Source: Rhynchonema sp. JSB1_4
Lineage: Eukaryota > Nematoda > Chromadorea > Monhysterida > Xyalidae
DNA: 64,000 nt
Assembly (NCBI GenBank): GCA_030248065.1
Contig: JASAMV010000278.1
Span: forward strand, 1 to 64,000
Direction of reading: 5' to 3'
The position numbers were made by a program, and so were the translations under genes. A model generated the notes under the pieces. That model worked only from the letters and a program-made list of their open reading frames with translations. It was not told the DNA's origin and searched no databases. Below, one piece after another: positions 1 through 11,000 of this stretch. The number at the start of each line of letters is the position of its first letter. Position 1 is the stretch's first letter.

Positions 1-330
1 CAGAACAAACTAAAAAGACATAAAAAATTGGTCAAAAAAATCGGGCCGGGGCGGGCCGGGCCGAGTTTTCCCATGAACGGGGCGGGCCGACCTGTCGGGG
101 GTGAAGGCCGGGCCGCGCCGACTTAACCCGGCACGATTGACACCTCTGCCTCCGGCACGATTCCCACCTCTGATCTCAATTGATTGCTGAAAAGGCTTGG
201 GCCGGGCCGGGCCGAGTAGACCTGCCAGGAGTTGTGGGCCTTGCCGGAATTTTTACCGACTTTGCTGGGTCGATTTCCGGTCTCTATAATATGGCATTGC
301 ATTGTCAAACAACGGCGATTCTGAAAAAAT
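1..330. repeat. CGGGCC-rich dispersed repeat
   Basis: GC-rich runs built on GGGCCGGGCC sit at about 41-120 and 190-225. The same composition recurs inside the hAT-type elements at 21328-23518 and 38934-39741 and at 24505-24560. This looks like a degraded fragment of that family. Open frames through it are compositional (Ala/Arg/Pro/Gly-rich) and are not genes. Confidence 0.6.
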
Positions 331-1994
331 AAAAAATTACACTCAGCCTGGTCTCACAAAGCTAAAATGGAACAAAATCAAAATTGACCTAATCGGCCTT
401 AGGTTTTTCACGCTTAGGCTTTGCTTAGGCTTAAGCCTAGGCTTTGTCTTTTACTGAATTGAGCGATGTTTAAACTTACAATCAACTAGCTGCCGTTTCT
501 GACAAAAAACAAGGCCAAAAAGGATAAGAAAACACGCGGAAAGCAACGCACACGCGCGCGCGCCAACAACAGCCAATCCGCAGCCAGCTCCGCAATGACG
601 TCATGCAGCCAATCAGAACTCAGAACTGCTAATACGCCAAATCGCCGATTTCTCGCGATAGAAGTGATGTTTCAAAAATCGGGCTCCGCAGGGGCCACCG
701 CCATGACAAGACGCGTCGATTGATATGTAATTTGTCCCACTTCATTCAGTTTCCCAGGAGGAGTTAACTTAAAACTAAAGTGGCCACTTTTTTGGGAACG
801 CGGACATCACGATTTCTCGGGTGTCTGGAAAACCACTTTCTGCTGCACCGATCGGGCTGATTTTTTCAGCGTTTTGTGTCGGCGGGTATACAACATTATC
901 GCAATAATAAAATTGGCAAAAGCCCAACACACGCGCTCACGCCAGCACCCCCGATTTTAACACTACAGGTATAGCAAAATTTCCGATAATCTGACCTGCT
1001 GATGTTTCATTCTGAGTTGCGAATTTTTTTTTCCCACACAAACACAATTTAAAAGGTGAGCTACCTTTTAAAAATCCCCCAAAACAAATCCCCCCACTCC
1101 CCCCTTTTTTTTCCGCTGCCTCCCCGCTGCACTCCCCCCAAAACCTGATGACAGCCGTGGATCCTGATGAGCAATTTTTTGACAAGAAAAACGAATATCG
1201 AAATTCCGATGGTGTTCTAGCTTGAATATTTATCGTGTTCATCTGGGTAAATTGACCAACAAAGTGCATGTGATACGCGAGACGGGCAGATAACTGTAGC
1301 TTAAACCCATGAAATAACCAAGCAGCTACTAATTTGAGCGATTGTTTGTTGTAAGCACAAACATGACAAGTCACGGGACAGCTAAACTGAAACAATAATA
1401 CGGAGCGAGAGACGTGACAACTTGCAACAATAAGATCATGCGAAACACAACACGCAGTTTAAACTACTCAGTCATTTGCAAGTATATCAGCTGCAATTTT
1501 TGGCTGGTTGAGACCTGCGCCTAAAATTGCAGCTGGTATTGTAAGGGCTCGGCCAGATAGACCCGAAACCCGAAACATAAATTTTTTCTATGTCCATGTT
1601 TCATGTTTTGAAAAAAACCGGAAACCTGAAATACGACATGGAAAAAATTTATGTTTCGGGTCTATCTGGTGGAGCCCTAAGGAAAATAGTTGCTATAATA
1701 CTGTAATTTGCACACAGCAAAAGATACACCTTTGTCCGTGTAGGAAAAGATGTTTGTATAATACATACTAAAGGATATACACATATGGACGTCCACAAGA
1801 TTTGTCTATAACAAAAAATATCTAATGATACACACCCGTTAAACAAAAGCCAAAACAGCATTGTGTAAGGTGCATAGACCTACAGGATGGCATCTTAATC
1901 TCTTTCCATAGTTAAGGATCCCACACTGTACATATGTACATACATTTGCACGCACGAGTTCTTCGCTCACTATGAAACATCAAGCTTTGATGCC
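331..1994. other. Intergenic stretch, no supported gene
   Basis: No reading frame here looks like a gene. Degenerate TTAGGC-like steps occur at about 400-450. A short foldback lies at about 1550-1668, where CAGATAGACCCGAAAC is mirrored as GTTTCGGGTCTATCTG. Copies of the 9-mer GATGTTTCA occur at 666 and 1001 and, inverted, at 1973. Confidence 0.5.
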
Positions 1995-2345
1995 GTATGT
2001 TCAACCACGAGCTCATGAGACGACCTTTTTTTAAAGCTTGCTTGGCCAGATTCAAAAGTGCTCCGGTTACACGTGTTTTCGCAAACAAAAGAAAGAGAAT
2101 GGGCCGAGTGAGATGATGACAAGTTCCAGCCGGCTGACCTCAATTTGCGTGCTTGCGCGAACAGCAACGTTGTTCAACACACAAATATTTTGGGAATCAA
2201 AAGGGAATTTATGCACCGAGATGCATTTTTAAAAAATACGTGCGTTTCTCTTTTTTTCATTTTCGAAATATGTGGATCCGGAACGTTATTGGATCTGTAC
2301 GAGTCAACTTCAAAAAAGTCTCATCAGTTTCGTGGTTGGACTATA
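1995..2345. mobile_element. MITE, TATAGTCC/CTCATGAGACGA family
   Basis: The ends are inverted copies carrying a CCACGAGCTCATGAGACGA-like sequence. Most of the interior matches the better-preserved copy at 19711-20075 (CTTGCTTGGCCAGA, AACAAAAGAAAGAG, TCCAGC.GGCTGACCTCAATTTG). It is non-coding and non-autonomous. The overlapping open frames are by-products of the repeat. Confidence 0.75.
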
Positions 2346-2547
2346 TGTGTTTGAACACTTGTCCTTTCATGTTGATGTTTCCCCGAAGTACGTATTGTAT
2401 ATGCAGAGAGAAGCTCGTCCATGGAGATGTGTGTGAAATCCTTAAACATGAAAAGGAATTAAAATGCCGTACTGTACTTACATTTTTTCCTTTGATATGA
2501 TAACTTTCAAATGCCCTCGATAAATTTAATTTCAAAGACGGTCTGAA

Positions 2548-2691
2548 GTGATGCATGAATTTAATCACATTATAACAGTAAAAAAACTTTTCTAGTAAAC
2601 GTTTGTTCAAACCGGCGCAGTGATGCATGAATTTAATCACATTATAACAGTAAAAAAACTTTTCTAGTAAACTTTTGTTCAAACCGGCAGC
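2548..2691. repeat. Two-copy tandem repeat, 72-bp period
   Basis: A unit starting GTGATGCATGAATTTAATCA occurs at 2548 and again at 2620, with near identity through ACTTTTCTAGTAAAC and TTTGTTCAAACCGGC. It is a recent local duplication downstream of the GPCR gene. Confidence 0.85.
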
Positions 2692-2949
2692 TGCTGCTTC
2701 CTGTTACCAGCGATGCAACCGGGAGCAAAAAAACTAATTCAATTTCAGTCTCTTATGGCCTTGTGTCAGCACAAAAAAATTGAAGTGCACCAGCTTTGGC
2801 AAAAACAAATCGGACGGAGCTCGAACTGTGATGATGCCCATCAAATAAGACAAACCCACTTCGATTCCTATGCGAAGTGCAGTTGGACAATACAAGGATG
2901 CGTCAAAGTATTCGCTTTAAAAAATCAAAAGAATTTCTCTCAACTCTGT

Positions 2950-5900
2950 CTATTCAGCGACCTGAACGGGTGCCTTACTGACGACGGATTTGGTCGCGGC
3001 CACCTGTGTCTTATCGACCACCCACTTTGTGGTGTCGACAGGCAGCGTCTCGCATTTGAGCACCGCGACCAGACCGCGGCGCACCTCGGCGTGACGAATG
3101 ACGAAAATGAACAGATTCATGATACAATTGGCGTTGGCCGATATGTAGCACAGCACGGTCACCAATTTGGGCAACGTCGTGAAGTGCGTGGCGATGTTGT
3201 CGATTTGAATGGGGATCACGAACAGGAACAGCGTGAACGCCGATGAAATGCCCAGACTCACCGTCATCTGACGTTGACGTTTGGCCTGAGAGAATGTAAT
3301 GTTGGAACAGCGCTGTCAAAACAGCCGGTCTTGAACTCCGACACAAATGCCATTCGGGCGACCAAATTTAACGTGTGCTGCCTTCTAAGTGTCTCAGCTA
3401 ACACTGAGCCGGGACCGAGGATCAAAACCTGTGGGGTCACCCAAAAAAAACTCGTCGGTTTAGATTTACAACTTTTTGACCAAGTCAAAATAAATTACCG
3501 ATGTTTTTCCGATAAAAAACGATAAAGTACCTACGGAAAAATGTATGGAAAAATATTCCGGTCTCGTAAAAAGCCGGAAAAAAACGGTTTTTTCGTCTGG
3601 CGGTAAATTTCAGATCTTCGAGCAAGTTTTGTGCATCAGACTGACTCATCAATTGTTATAAGGTTTGAGAACATGGGTGCCACTCCGTGGAATAAGTGTC
3701 GCACTGATGCAGGGAAAATGCGCGCTTAAAATACTGGCAAAGTTCCCACCTTAGCGCCCCTAAAACATTTGTCTTATTATCACTTTACAGTCATATGCGG
3801 GTGCGGGTGCAGTTTTATGTGTTGAAAACTAACTGGGTGTGCCTCATGTGAAGAAAACTACCTACTTCGGGGTTGGGGGGTAGGCGGGTAGCTATAATGA
3901 AAAAAACCGAGTAATGGAGGTCAGCCGCATCATTAATAATTGTGATCTGTGCTAATACTCCCCTTAAACGATTTTAGAACCCTCTGGGCCTGAGGTGCGG
4001 AGCCAGTCATTTTGTCAACAAATACCTGCGCCTCACTGATTCGAGTGGCCATCTTTGCGGCGCGTTTCTTGTACAATACGACGACCAAGATGAATATCAC
4101 AACGCTGGCCAGACCGGCGTACGACAGGAGCTGGACGTGCACGAAATTGTGGACCGGCTCCATGCCGAACGACAGGAAACACAACGCCGGCTTGTACAAA
4201 GAGACGTCGTTGCGAATGCCCCACACACGGTACACGCCTGAAAAGATTTGGTGGACAAAATAAGCACTGTTCGATAATCGAAAAGAGATTCCCCATTCTC
4301 TTTCACCATGTCTAAGCAACAAATGACCAAGGATAAAAATATTTTTTCTCTTTCATTAATTTGAATTTCTTTGGTTGCGCTCAAAGAACCTCCGGATCAG
4401 ATTTTGGAACGATGGCTGATCAACTCGAGGCAGATCCCCCAGATGCAGACCACCACAAGCTGGTGCCTGCTTTGCTAAATTGTTTTTGGCTCACCGATGG
4501 CTCCAATGGTGAACGAGATCATATAATTGGCTCCAACCAGCACAACCGCATAAACGTGGCTTTGTGACAGGTACCACATTGGGAACAGGACCAACAACAA
4601 ACGATCCAAACTGATCACCGCCAACATCGTGCCAGTGGTCACCTGCGAAGAACAGCGATATTATTGATACTGACTAGAATTGATGAGGCGAACAAAGAGT
4701 AAAAAAGTTAAACTTGCCTCATTGAAAATCCAGAATATATTCGATGGTACGAACATACACTCCCAACGGCTGACCAGATCGTGATGCGCGCCCTTCATTA
4801 TGACACTGATGCGATGCAAACCTGAATGCAGATACATACATACGTAGGATAGAAGGTTGCACCACGCTTGACGATTATGTACGTTTTTGGCTGATCGAAA
4901 TTGGTGGCCTAAATAATGCACTTGATGCAGTGGCGGCCAAAAGTGATTGGATTCTGACGCTATAGTAAGAGTATCACTCCGATATACTCTTGTTTTCATC
5001 ATTCATTCTTGTATTTGATACGGATAAAGGCAGTCCACGGGAGGTTGTCACTCAGCCCCAAATACAGTAACCCAAGCGAGATCGTTGCGAGACCCATGCT
5101 GATCGCTGCTTATCGACACGTGTATTAGCGGCAGCAAGCTGGAAATTGTCATCGTGCGCGTCAATCACCAAAACTTCGAAATATTGGTTGGTGTTGGCGC
5201 TAACACGCAAAATATAGATAAAACAAAAGGGTCTCGACCTCGACACGATCCTTGAAGATCAATATTACGGTAAGTTACGGTATTCGGGGGCTGAGTGACA
5301 ACCTCTCGTAGACGTTAGTGGTTTAATTGGCGGACGTCTGCGAGGTACGATCCTCGTGGCTCCGCGTGTGACAAAAGCGCGTTGCTGTTTGTGGCCCAAG
5401 AAAAATGAAGGAATATTCGTGGCGCAAGAAAGTGGCCGAGGCTAAGAAGAAGAATTGGAAAAGAATTTATTTGGACGGGCAAGACAGGTTATGAATTGTT
5501 CAAGGCATTTGAAGAGTGGAGCAAGTCAATACCGTACGACGATGACTTGTGAGGTGGGTGAAGGAAGTGAATAAATTGATGAACCCGGCACCGAAAGTAG
5601 CGAAGTTTTTGACCGACAAACCGTTGGTGCCTGTCAAGTTGCGGCAGGTAAAGGATGAAAAGCAGATTGGATAAACCTTAGTGGTTTAACTAAAATGCAA
5701 TTCTCTAATTGCAAGCAGTGAGTGTGCCGTACATGCTTACAAAAGATCATGGGCCGGACCGGATTATCCGCCAAACTTGACATCAGCCAAGGCGTGACGG
5801 AAAGCTAGGAGATTTCAGTTTGGAGCTGACGTGGCCCAAAGTCATCCTGCGCCCACCAACCAGCGTAGCTATAGCAGAATCCATTGATACAGTCGGTTAG

Positions 5901-6116
5901 CGCCAATCCGCCAACAATGATGTACTCTTTCTTCAGCCGCATCCCTTTGTGTTTGAGAATGGGCAACAACAACAACAGATTGCCGGTGAACATGATGATG
6001 CCCTCGAACACGTACACCATGTACAACAGTGCGTTGGTCAAGTCGATTGGCTGCAGACATTGACCGTTGTCTTGCTCGATCAGGGACTCGTTCAGTGAAA
6101 CGTTGTGAGTCGACAT
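2950..6116 (-). CDS. Serpentine 7TM GPCR, nematode chemoreceptor-like (Srsx-like)
   Basis: Five exons join in phase: complement(2950-3285, 3981-4237, 4495-4642, 4718-4821, 5861-6116), giving about 366 aa from ATG 6116 to TAG 2950. TM1 contains LYMVYVFEGIIMFTGNLLLL and TM2 follows (GLALTDCINGFCYSYAG). A Cys in SRWECMF before TM3 and another in the second extracellular loop (KPALCFLS) could form the usual disulfide. TM3 ends TMLAVISLDRLLLV, with DRL at the DRY position. TM5 ends in KKRAAK, TM6 follows KRQRQMTVSLG, and TM7 ends NLFIFVIRHAEVRRG. This is the layout of nematode serpentine receptors of the Srsx/Srbc type, expected in the plasma membrane of sensory neurons. The family is clear; the subclass is inferred. 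Intron 2 (4643-4717) uses a GC donor. Intron 1 (4822-5860) holds a MITE and a broken gene. Confidence 0.85.
5028..5315. mobile_element. MITE with long inverted ends (AGGCAGTC family)
   Basis: Inverted ends begin AGGCAGTCCACGGGAGGTTG and continue TCACTCAGCCCC. The right end is the reverse complement of this. A second, cleaner copy lies at 37748-38027. It is non-coding and sits in GPCR intron 1. Confidence 0.85.
5405..5672 (+). pseudogene. Frameshifted remnant of an unidentified coding sequence
   Basis: Three consecutive protein-like segments lie in different frames. The first starts at ATG 5405 (MKEYSWRKKVAEAKKKNW). The second includes WTGKTGYELFKAFEEWSK and ends PYDDDL before a stop. The third runs RWVKEVNKLMNPAPKVAKF to KDEKQIG and a stop at about 5670. 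The composition is Lys/Glu-rich and ordinary for a soluble protein, and restoring one base at each break would connect the segments. A 12-bp direct repeat TTAGTGGTTTAA flanks the block at about 5316 and 5681. I do not recognise the parent protein. It lies within GPCR intron 1 on the opposite strand. It could also be chance open sequence. Confidence 0.4.
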
Positions 6117-8079
6117 TGTTGATTGGCTTTGTTGTAATTGAACGTGGTTACTGCTAAATATTGACAGGGTTAAGATGGACTTGTGACAAATACGGTACCG
6201 GGTGCAATTCGAGGCTGAAAATTGAAGTCGCGTGCACGCGTACGAAACAGTGCAAAGAATAGGCAAAGTCGAAGTAACTTCGGGTGCACGTGCGTGCACT
6301 CGAAGTTTTGCGCGTGCGCTGGCGTGCGCTACCTATGTTTTTTTAGCACTAGGCACTCGACTTTCAGCCTAGAATTGCACCCGGAACTGTAGCAACATGT
6401 AACTCGAAAATTACTCTTTTGTAAGTAAACGTACAGCAGATGTAATACTAAGTTTGGTATTGGTCGCACAATGACTTTATAAGAATTGGTCAACTTTTTT
6501 TCCTGAATCGTAAAGAGGGACAGTGACGGGGCAGTGACGTTGCGTTGCGCGATCAGACACAAAACACGTAGTAAAGAGAATGTTTCAGTCCTGCGGCAAC
6601 GTGGTTGATGTGCTAGATTATTTTCAGCTGAAAATGTTTTATGAGAATCATGAGGACCGGTTTTCTTGGCCCGGTTTCTGGCTACAGGATTGTCGCGACG
6701 AAAGAGTTTCAAAACGCCGCAACATGGACCAAAAATTTTCAGATTCACCTGGTGCTTATCGGGCGTTTGTTAAGAAAAATGCTTTGTCGATGAAGAGCGT
6801 TGTCAAATAAATTGTTGGGAATTTACGCAGGTGCGACGGCAGACTCTGGCCACCAAACTTTTTTTGTGTTCGAGGGAGTTCGAGAGCTGTGATGCGTCAC
6901 ACTTAATTTTGGTCTAATGTTAGTGGGGCTGGTTATCCGTACTGGGCGAACTGTGTGTGTCTAAGATCCCCAACAGTTCTCGGCGGCTTTCTGGTCATTT
7001 TCGTCAAGTTCCCAGGTTCGAAAAATCAGTCATGGATTTTCGAGCGAGGACGTTACTGTGTGGTCACATAATTCGTCAGGGACTATATGTTGTCAAATGT
7101 CCGTTGCCAGGGAAAATGATCCACATGTTGTGTGATGGTATGTCATTGCATCGCGTGTGTACTTTGTATTCCGTGCGACTTTGTATCACGTTCCGTCATT
7201 GTATCCCGTGTGCATGTATGGCGGTACAAACGCACGTGCATCAGTCTGATGACGAAATGAAAATAAGTCAAAAGAGTTTTTCACGCTCTTGTGATCAAAT
7301 TTCCATTCTGATTTGAAGGGTGTTAGTAATGTTGTTAGTCACCTAGACAAGTCTTCCTGGCTGGAGCCTAATTTTAAGCGAAGTACCTTTTAAGGTCGGT
7401 TTATACTCTGACTGCCTGGCAGTAGCAGTCAGAAATTTGTGACTGCCCGTTCGGTCAGCTCATAACCAGAGCAAGAACAGTAGACGGCAGGCAGCGGGCA
7501 ATGGACAGTGCGGAACAGGCAATCGCTACCAGCAATCACTGCCTTGCCGGGCACTTCTGCGTGGTAGTGACTTCTCCGGATTTTGACTTCTACTTCCCGG
7601 AAGTCAGAAGTATAAATAGACCTTTACTGGAAAGCAATTTGAACCTGTTTTTGTCGTCTTGTGACTCTGAATACAGCAAACCAAAATTCATTAGATAGGA
7701 CTGTATGTGGTCTGTGTCGGTCCCATTTTTTGCGCAGACAGACTACGTCCGACTGCTGTGCCGAGACATTGTCAGAGGCAATGACTCCTAAACAACCGCG
7801 CTCTCAAGGAATAAAAGATAAAATCAAATTAAAACAACATAATACTATCACAAAATATGGCCTTCTGTTTATTGTGTCTCTTTGGGCACTGACGCTGGAT
7901 GAGCGGTCGAAATGCTTCGACTTTATTAATTTGAATAATAACGCCGGTCAATTTGCGTGGCTCGAAGTGTTTCAATCCCGAAAACTACACTATTTGCACT
8001 ACTAGAAATACCAGTGCAACCTTATTTTAACATTATATTTTAGTCCAATTTCTTCGTGGTTTACAAAAAACCGCAATAA
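6117..8079. other. Intergenic stretch between two minus-strand genes
   Basis: No gene is supported. It contains the truncated MITE at 6458 and a segment at about 7140-7215 that recurs inverted at about 8340-8400 (GTGCGACTTTGTATCACG-like). Frames at 7501-7698 and 7661-8005 have no recognisable domain. Confidence 0.45.
6458..6650. mobile_element. Truncated MITE, TATTGGTCGCACAATGA family
   Basis: The left end matches the copies at 16025, 19405 and 42943 (TATTGGTCGCACAATGACTT, then ATAAGAATTGGTCAA). Homology fades near ATGTTTTATGAGAATCATGA and the mirrored right end is missing. Confidence 0.75.
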
Positions 8080-11000
8080 TTAGACCACAATGTGATTCTT
8101 TTCAAACCACGTTGGAAGAAGGAGGCGATCAGCACTTTCGCAGCATAAATGAAATCGGCTTTGCGGCTGATAATGCCCCCAAACCGATCCCGAAGAGCTG
8201 AAACCCAAGCCAAAACTCGTCCAATGTCAAAATACCTCATATTGTTGCCAATGACTTGTTTAAGGTTTGCATGACCCAGGCTGCGTTTGTGAATTGTTTT
8301 AATCCACCCGAGGGCCCAATTAAAGAATAATTACACGGGATGCAAAGTCGAGCGTGATAAAAAGTCGCACAGGATACAAAGTGCCCACGCGATACAGTGG
8401 CGAGGGAGCTGTGGTATTGGTATGTACAGTATGTATGCGGCTTTCTGTGTGAATAGTGGCACAAGCTGTCTGCTCTTTTCTCGCTGGTGTGCCTGCAAGC
8501 ATGTACAGTATGTACAACTATGCGACAAATGAAAAACATGGGCACATTTATTGAATAAACCTGTCTTAATGAATTCTCTTTGTGGACGCGTGCGAACCAC
8601 CGCAAATGCCACACTGCCTTTGTCTGGTAATAATTGTTAGTTTTATCACGAAAACGTAATTTATCGTGTCCTTGAAAAAGATCGGAGCGAAGCGTTATTG
8701 CTATTGCTCATCAGTAGAAAATAGAAACAATAGAAATTCTTGAAAAAGAATATTCTGGTACAATACCACGCTCAGTTTCGAAACGCCTCAGACTATAAAT
8801 CATAAGCTGGGGTATTTGCTGCACTGTCTAGGTACGTATGGGCTGTGCTCTTCTGCAAATTTCTTGACATCTTCGGGAAAAAATTCAAGAGCTCAGCCCC
8901 AGGCACAATGAGAACTACGTTACAAGACACGGTGGTGACAGCTAAAACAAATTTTGCGCAATAAATTGATCACATTTGAGCATTAGCGTTTTGCTATTTT
9001 CTAAGAAGCAATTATCACATAAATTACAGCAATTCTAAAGTTTACCTGGCATCCTTCACGAAAACGAGCAAATGCAAATCGCAAGCCTGATGCGACTTCG
9101 CGGTCAGGCGCTTCTGTTTCGTCACCGTTTTCTTTCCGGGAGCCAACCCAACCATGCTGGCGCTCTTCGCTGTCTGCTTCTTTTGTTCGGTCGTTTTCAC
9201 AATGATCTCTTTGTTGATCGTTTGATAATCTTCCTGTGACAAGCAAAACGAAAAGTGTTATCTCATTCAAAAGACAGAAAAGCCTAATATCGTTTACAAA
9301 ACATACAACAAAATTTTTTGCACGCGGGGATTTTGATCTCTACGAATGCTTACTTCATGCAGCTGGTGGCAAAGTCTTTCAGTGGTTGTCTCACTGTTAC
9401 CCGCAGCTGATTAGTAAATGAATATTCGAAAATTCTATACATCCATTAAACTATTTAAATGAAACCAGTCACGCCGATCAGAGTGTCTTCGTTCATTGCA
9501 AAAGAATAGTAAATAGAGAACGGAAGATAGAGGTCACACACATAGAGAGAGAGAGAGAGGTTACACAAAAAGGTTCGCAATATACATTGGTGGGTGCTTC
9601 ATGTTGAAATTGTCGATAACTGAAACAACCTGCAGATCAGCACAGCACGCCACCCTCCATCCACTAGCAGTCAGTGCAGCGACCACGACACTGATCACGT
9701 GACGTGCGAACAGCGTGTCACTGTTCTCGTGCGGTTTCCAGGGACTACCGGCTAACTCGTACTCGACTGTGTTCGACACTCGATGGTCTGATGAAAAATG
9801 GTTTTACAAAAGGGTTACTGTAAGCTGATGATCTAGTGCAAGCATGGCGTTTCCGTGATATGCTCGATTGGGCAGCTGTGCCCATGTTGCCCGTTTCCAC
9901 CGGTTTTCACAGACGGGAGGCGCGCGTCAGTGCAGATACCAGCAGGCAACCTTGAGAAGGCACACGAGTTGCTTTTTGCTCGTTTGATGCAAAACTCAAT
10001 CGCATTTATCCGTATTTCCAGTGTCAGCTACATACACGTACCAAGTGCAATTATACATACATATATATCAGCAGCACACCATGTTCACTTTGTGCACGCG
10101 TTCTGCTCTATCTCTCCCGATACAGGAGGATCCCTTCACTACCGTATACCTTTATTGAGTATCGCGCGACTACCCAGTGTCGCATGTAGTATTTTGTCGA
10201 CCGCCCTCAGCTCGGCGTCTTGCATGCCCAACAGCCACAATTTGCTCGCGCGCACTGGTTGGAGACCGATGTAGTGACGCCGAATGCCCTCGGGACCGGA
10301 CGCGAAGAAGAACGTCTGATAATCAGTAGGTTACGTTGGTCAAATTGTTGAAACATTATAGAATTGCATTAATTGATGCGTATGTATGTACATAATGTTT
10401 CGTTATTGTGGTGATACATGTGTCGGATAGGACAGCCAAACCGACGACATTACAACCGACAGTACTGAGCACAAGTCACACAGTGAGCCTGAGCAACTAG
10501 CGCCAACACAAAGCACATGCGGTACATATACTGTATGTAATACAAAATGTCTCAAATTCAAACGTCATCCTTGATTTAACCGACCGACGTGTCAGTGATG
10601 TCTTTCGAGAAATCAGCCGCTGTCACCAGATGCCACCCCTTGAGACACAATTTCTCGAAAAAGTCCAACATGAACAATTCCATGGTGATGATCAGATCAT
10701 CGTCCTTGCCGTGAACGCGCCAGGGCGCGTCTCTTAGTTTGGCCAACATTGCCTGTATTATACACGGTGTCACTTGCGTAAGCATGATAACTTTAAAGGG
10801 TGTGTCGAACATCACCTATTTTCTTGGATGGGCATGAAAAGCAGTGTTTGTGTGTATTGTCTAGGAAAATCCGAAATCAAATACCGACACCAAGTTCAGT
10901 TGCTCACTCAAGCAATCGGAACAGCGACCAAAGTCATTAATCGTCGCAAGAAAACGGGCGCAGATGAAAGGTCTGACTGCAGGAGCCGAAATCCGCCCGT

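Noticed and set aside
937..1395. 152-aa minus-strand frame
   Set aside because: No domain, signal or splice context; low-complexity Lys/Gly run from a poly-C/T tract.
2713..3246. 177-aa plus-strand frame
   Set aside because: It is the antisense shadow of the last GPCR exon, whose minus-strand reading contains TM6 and TM7 with good splice sites.
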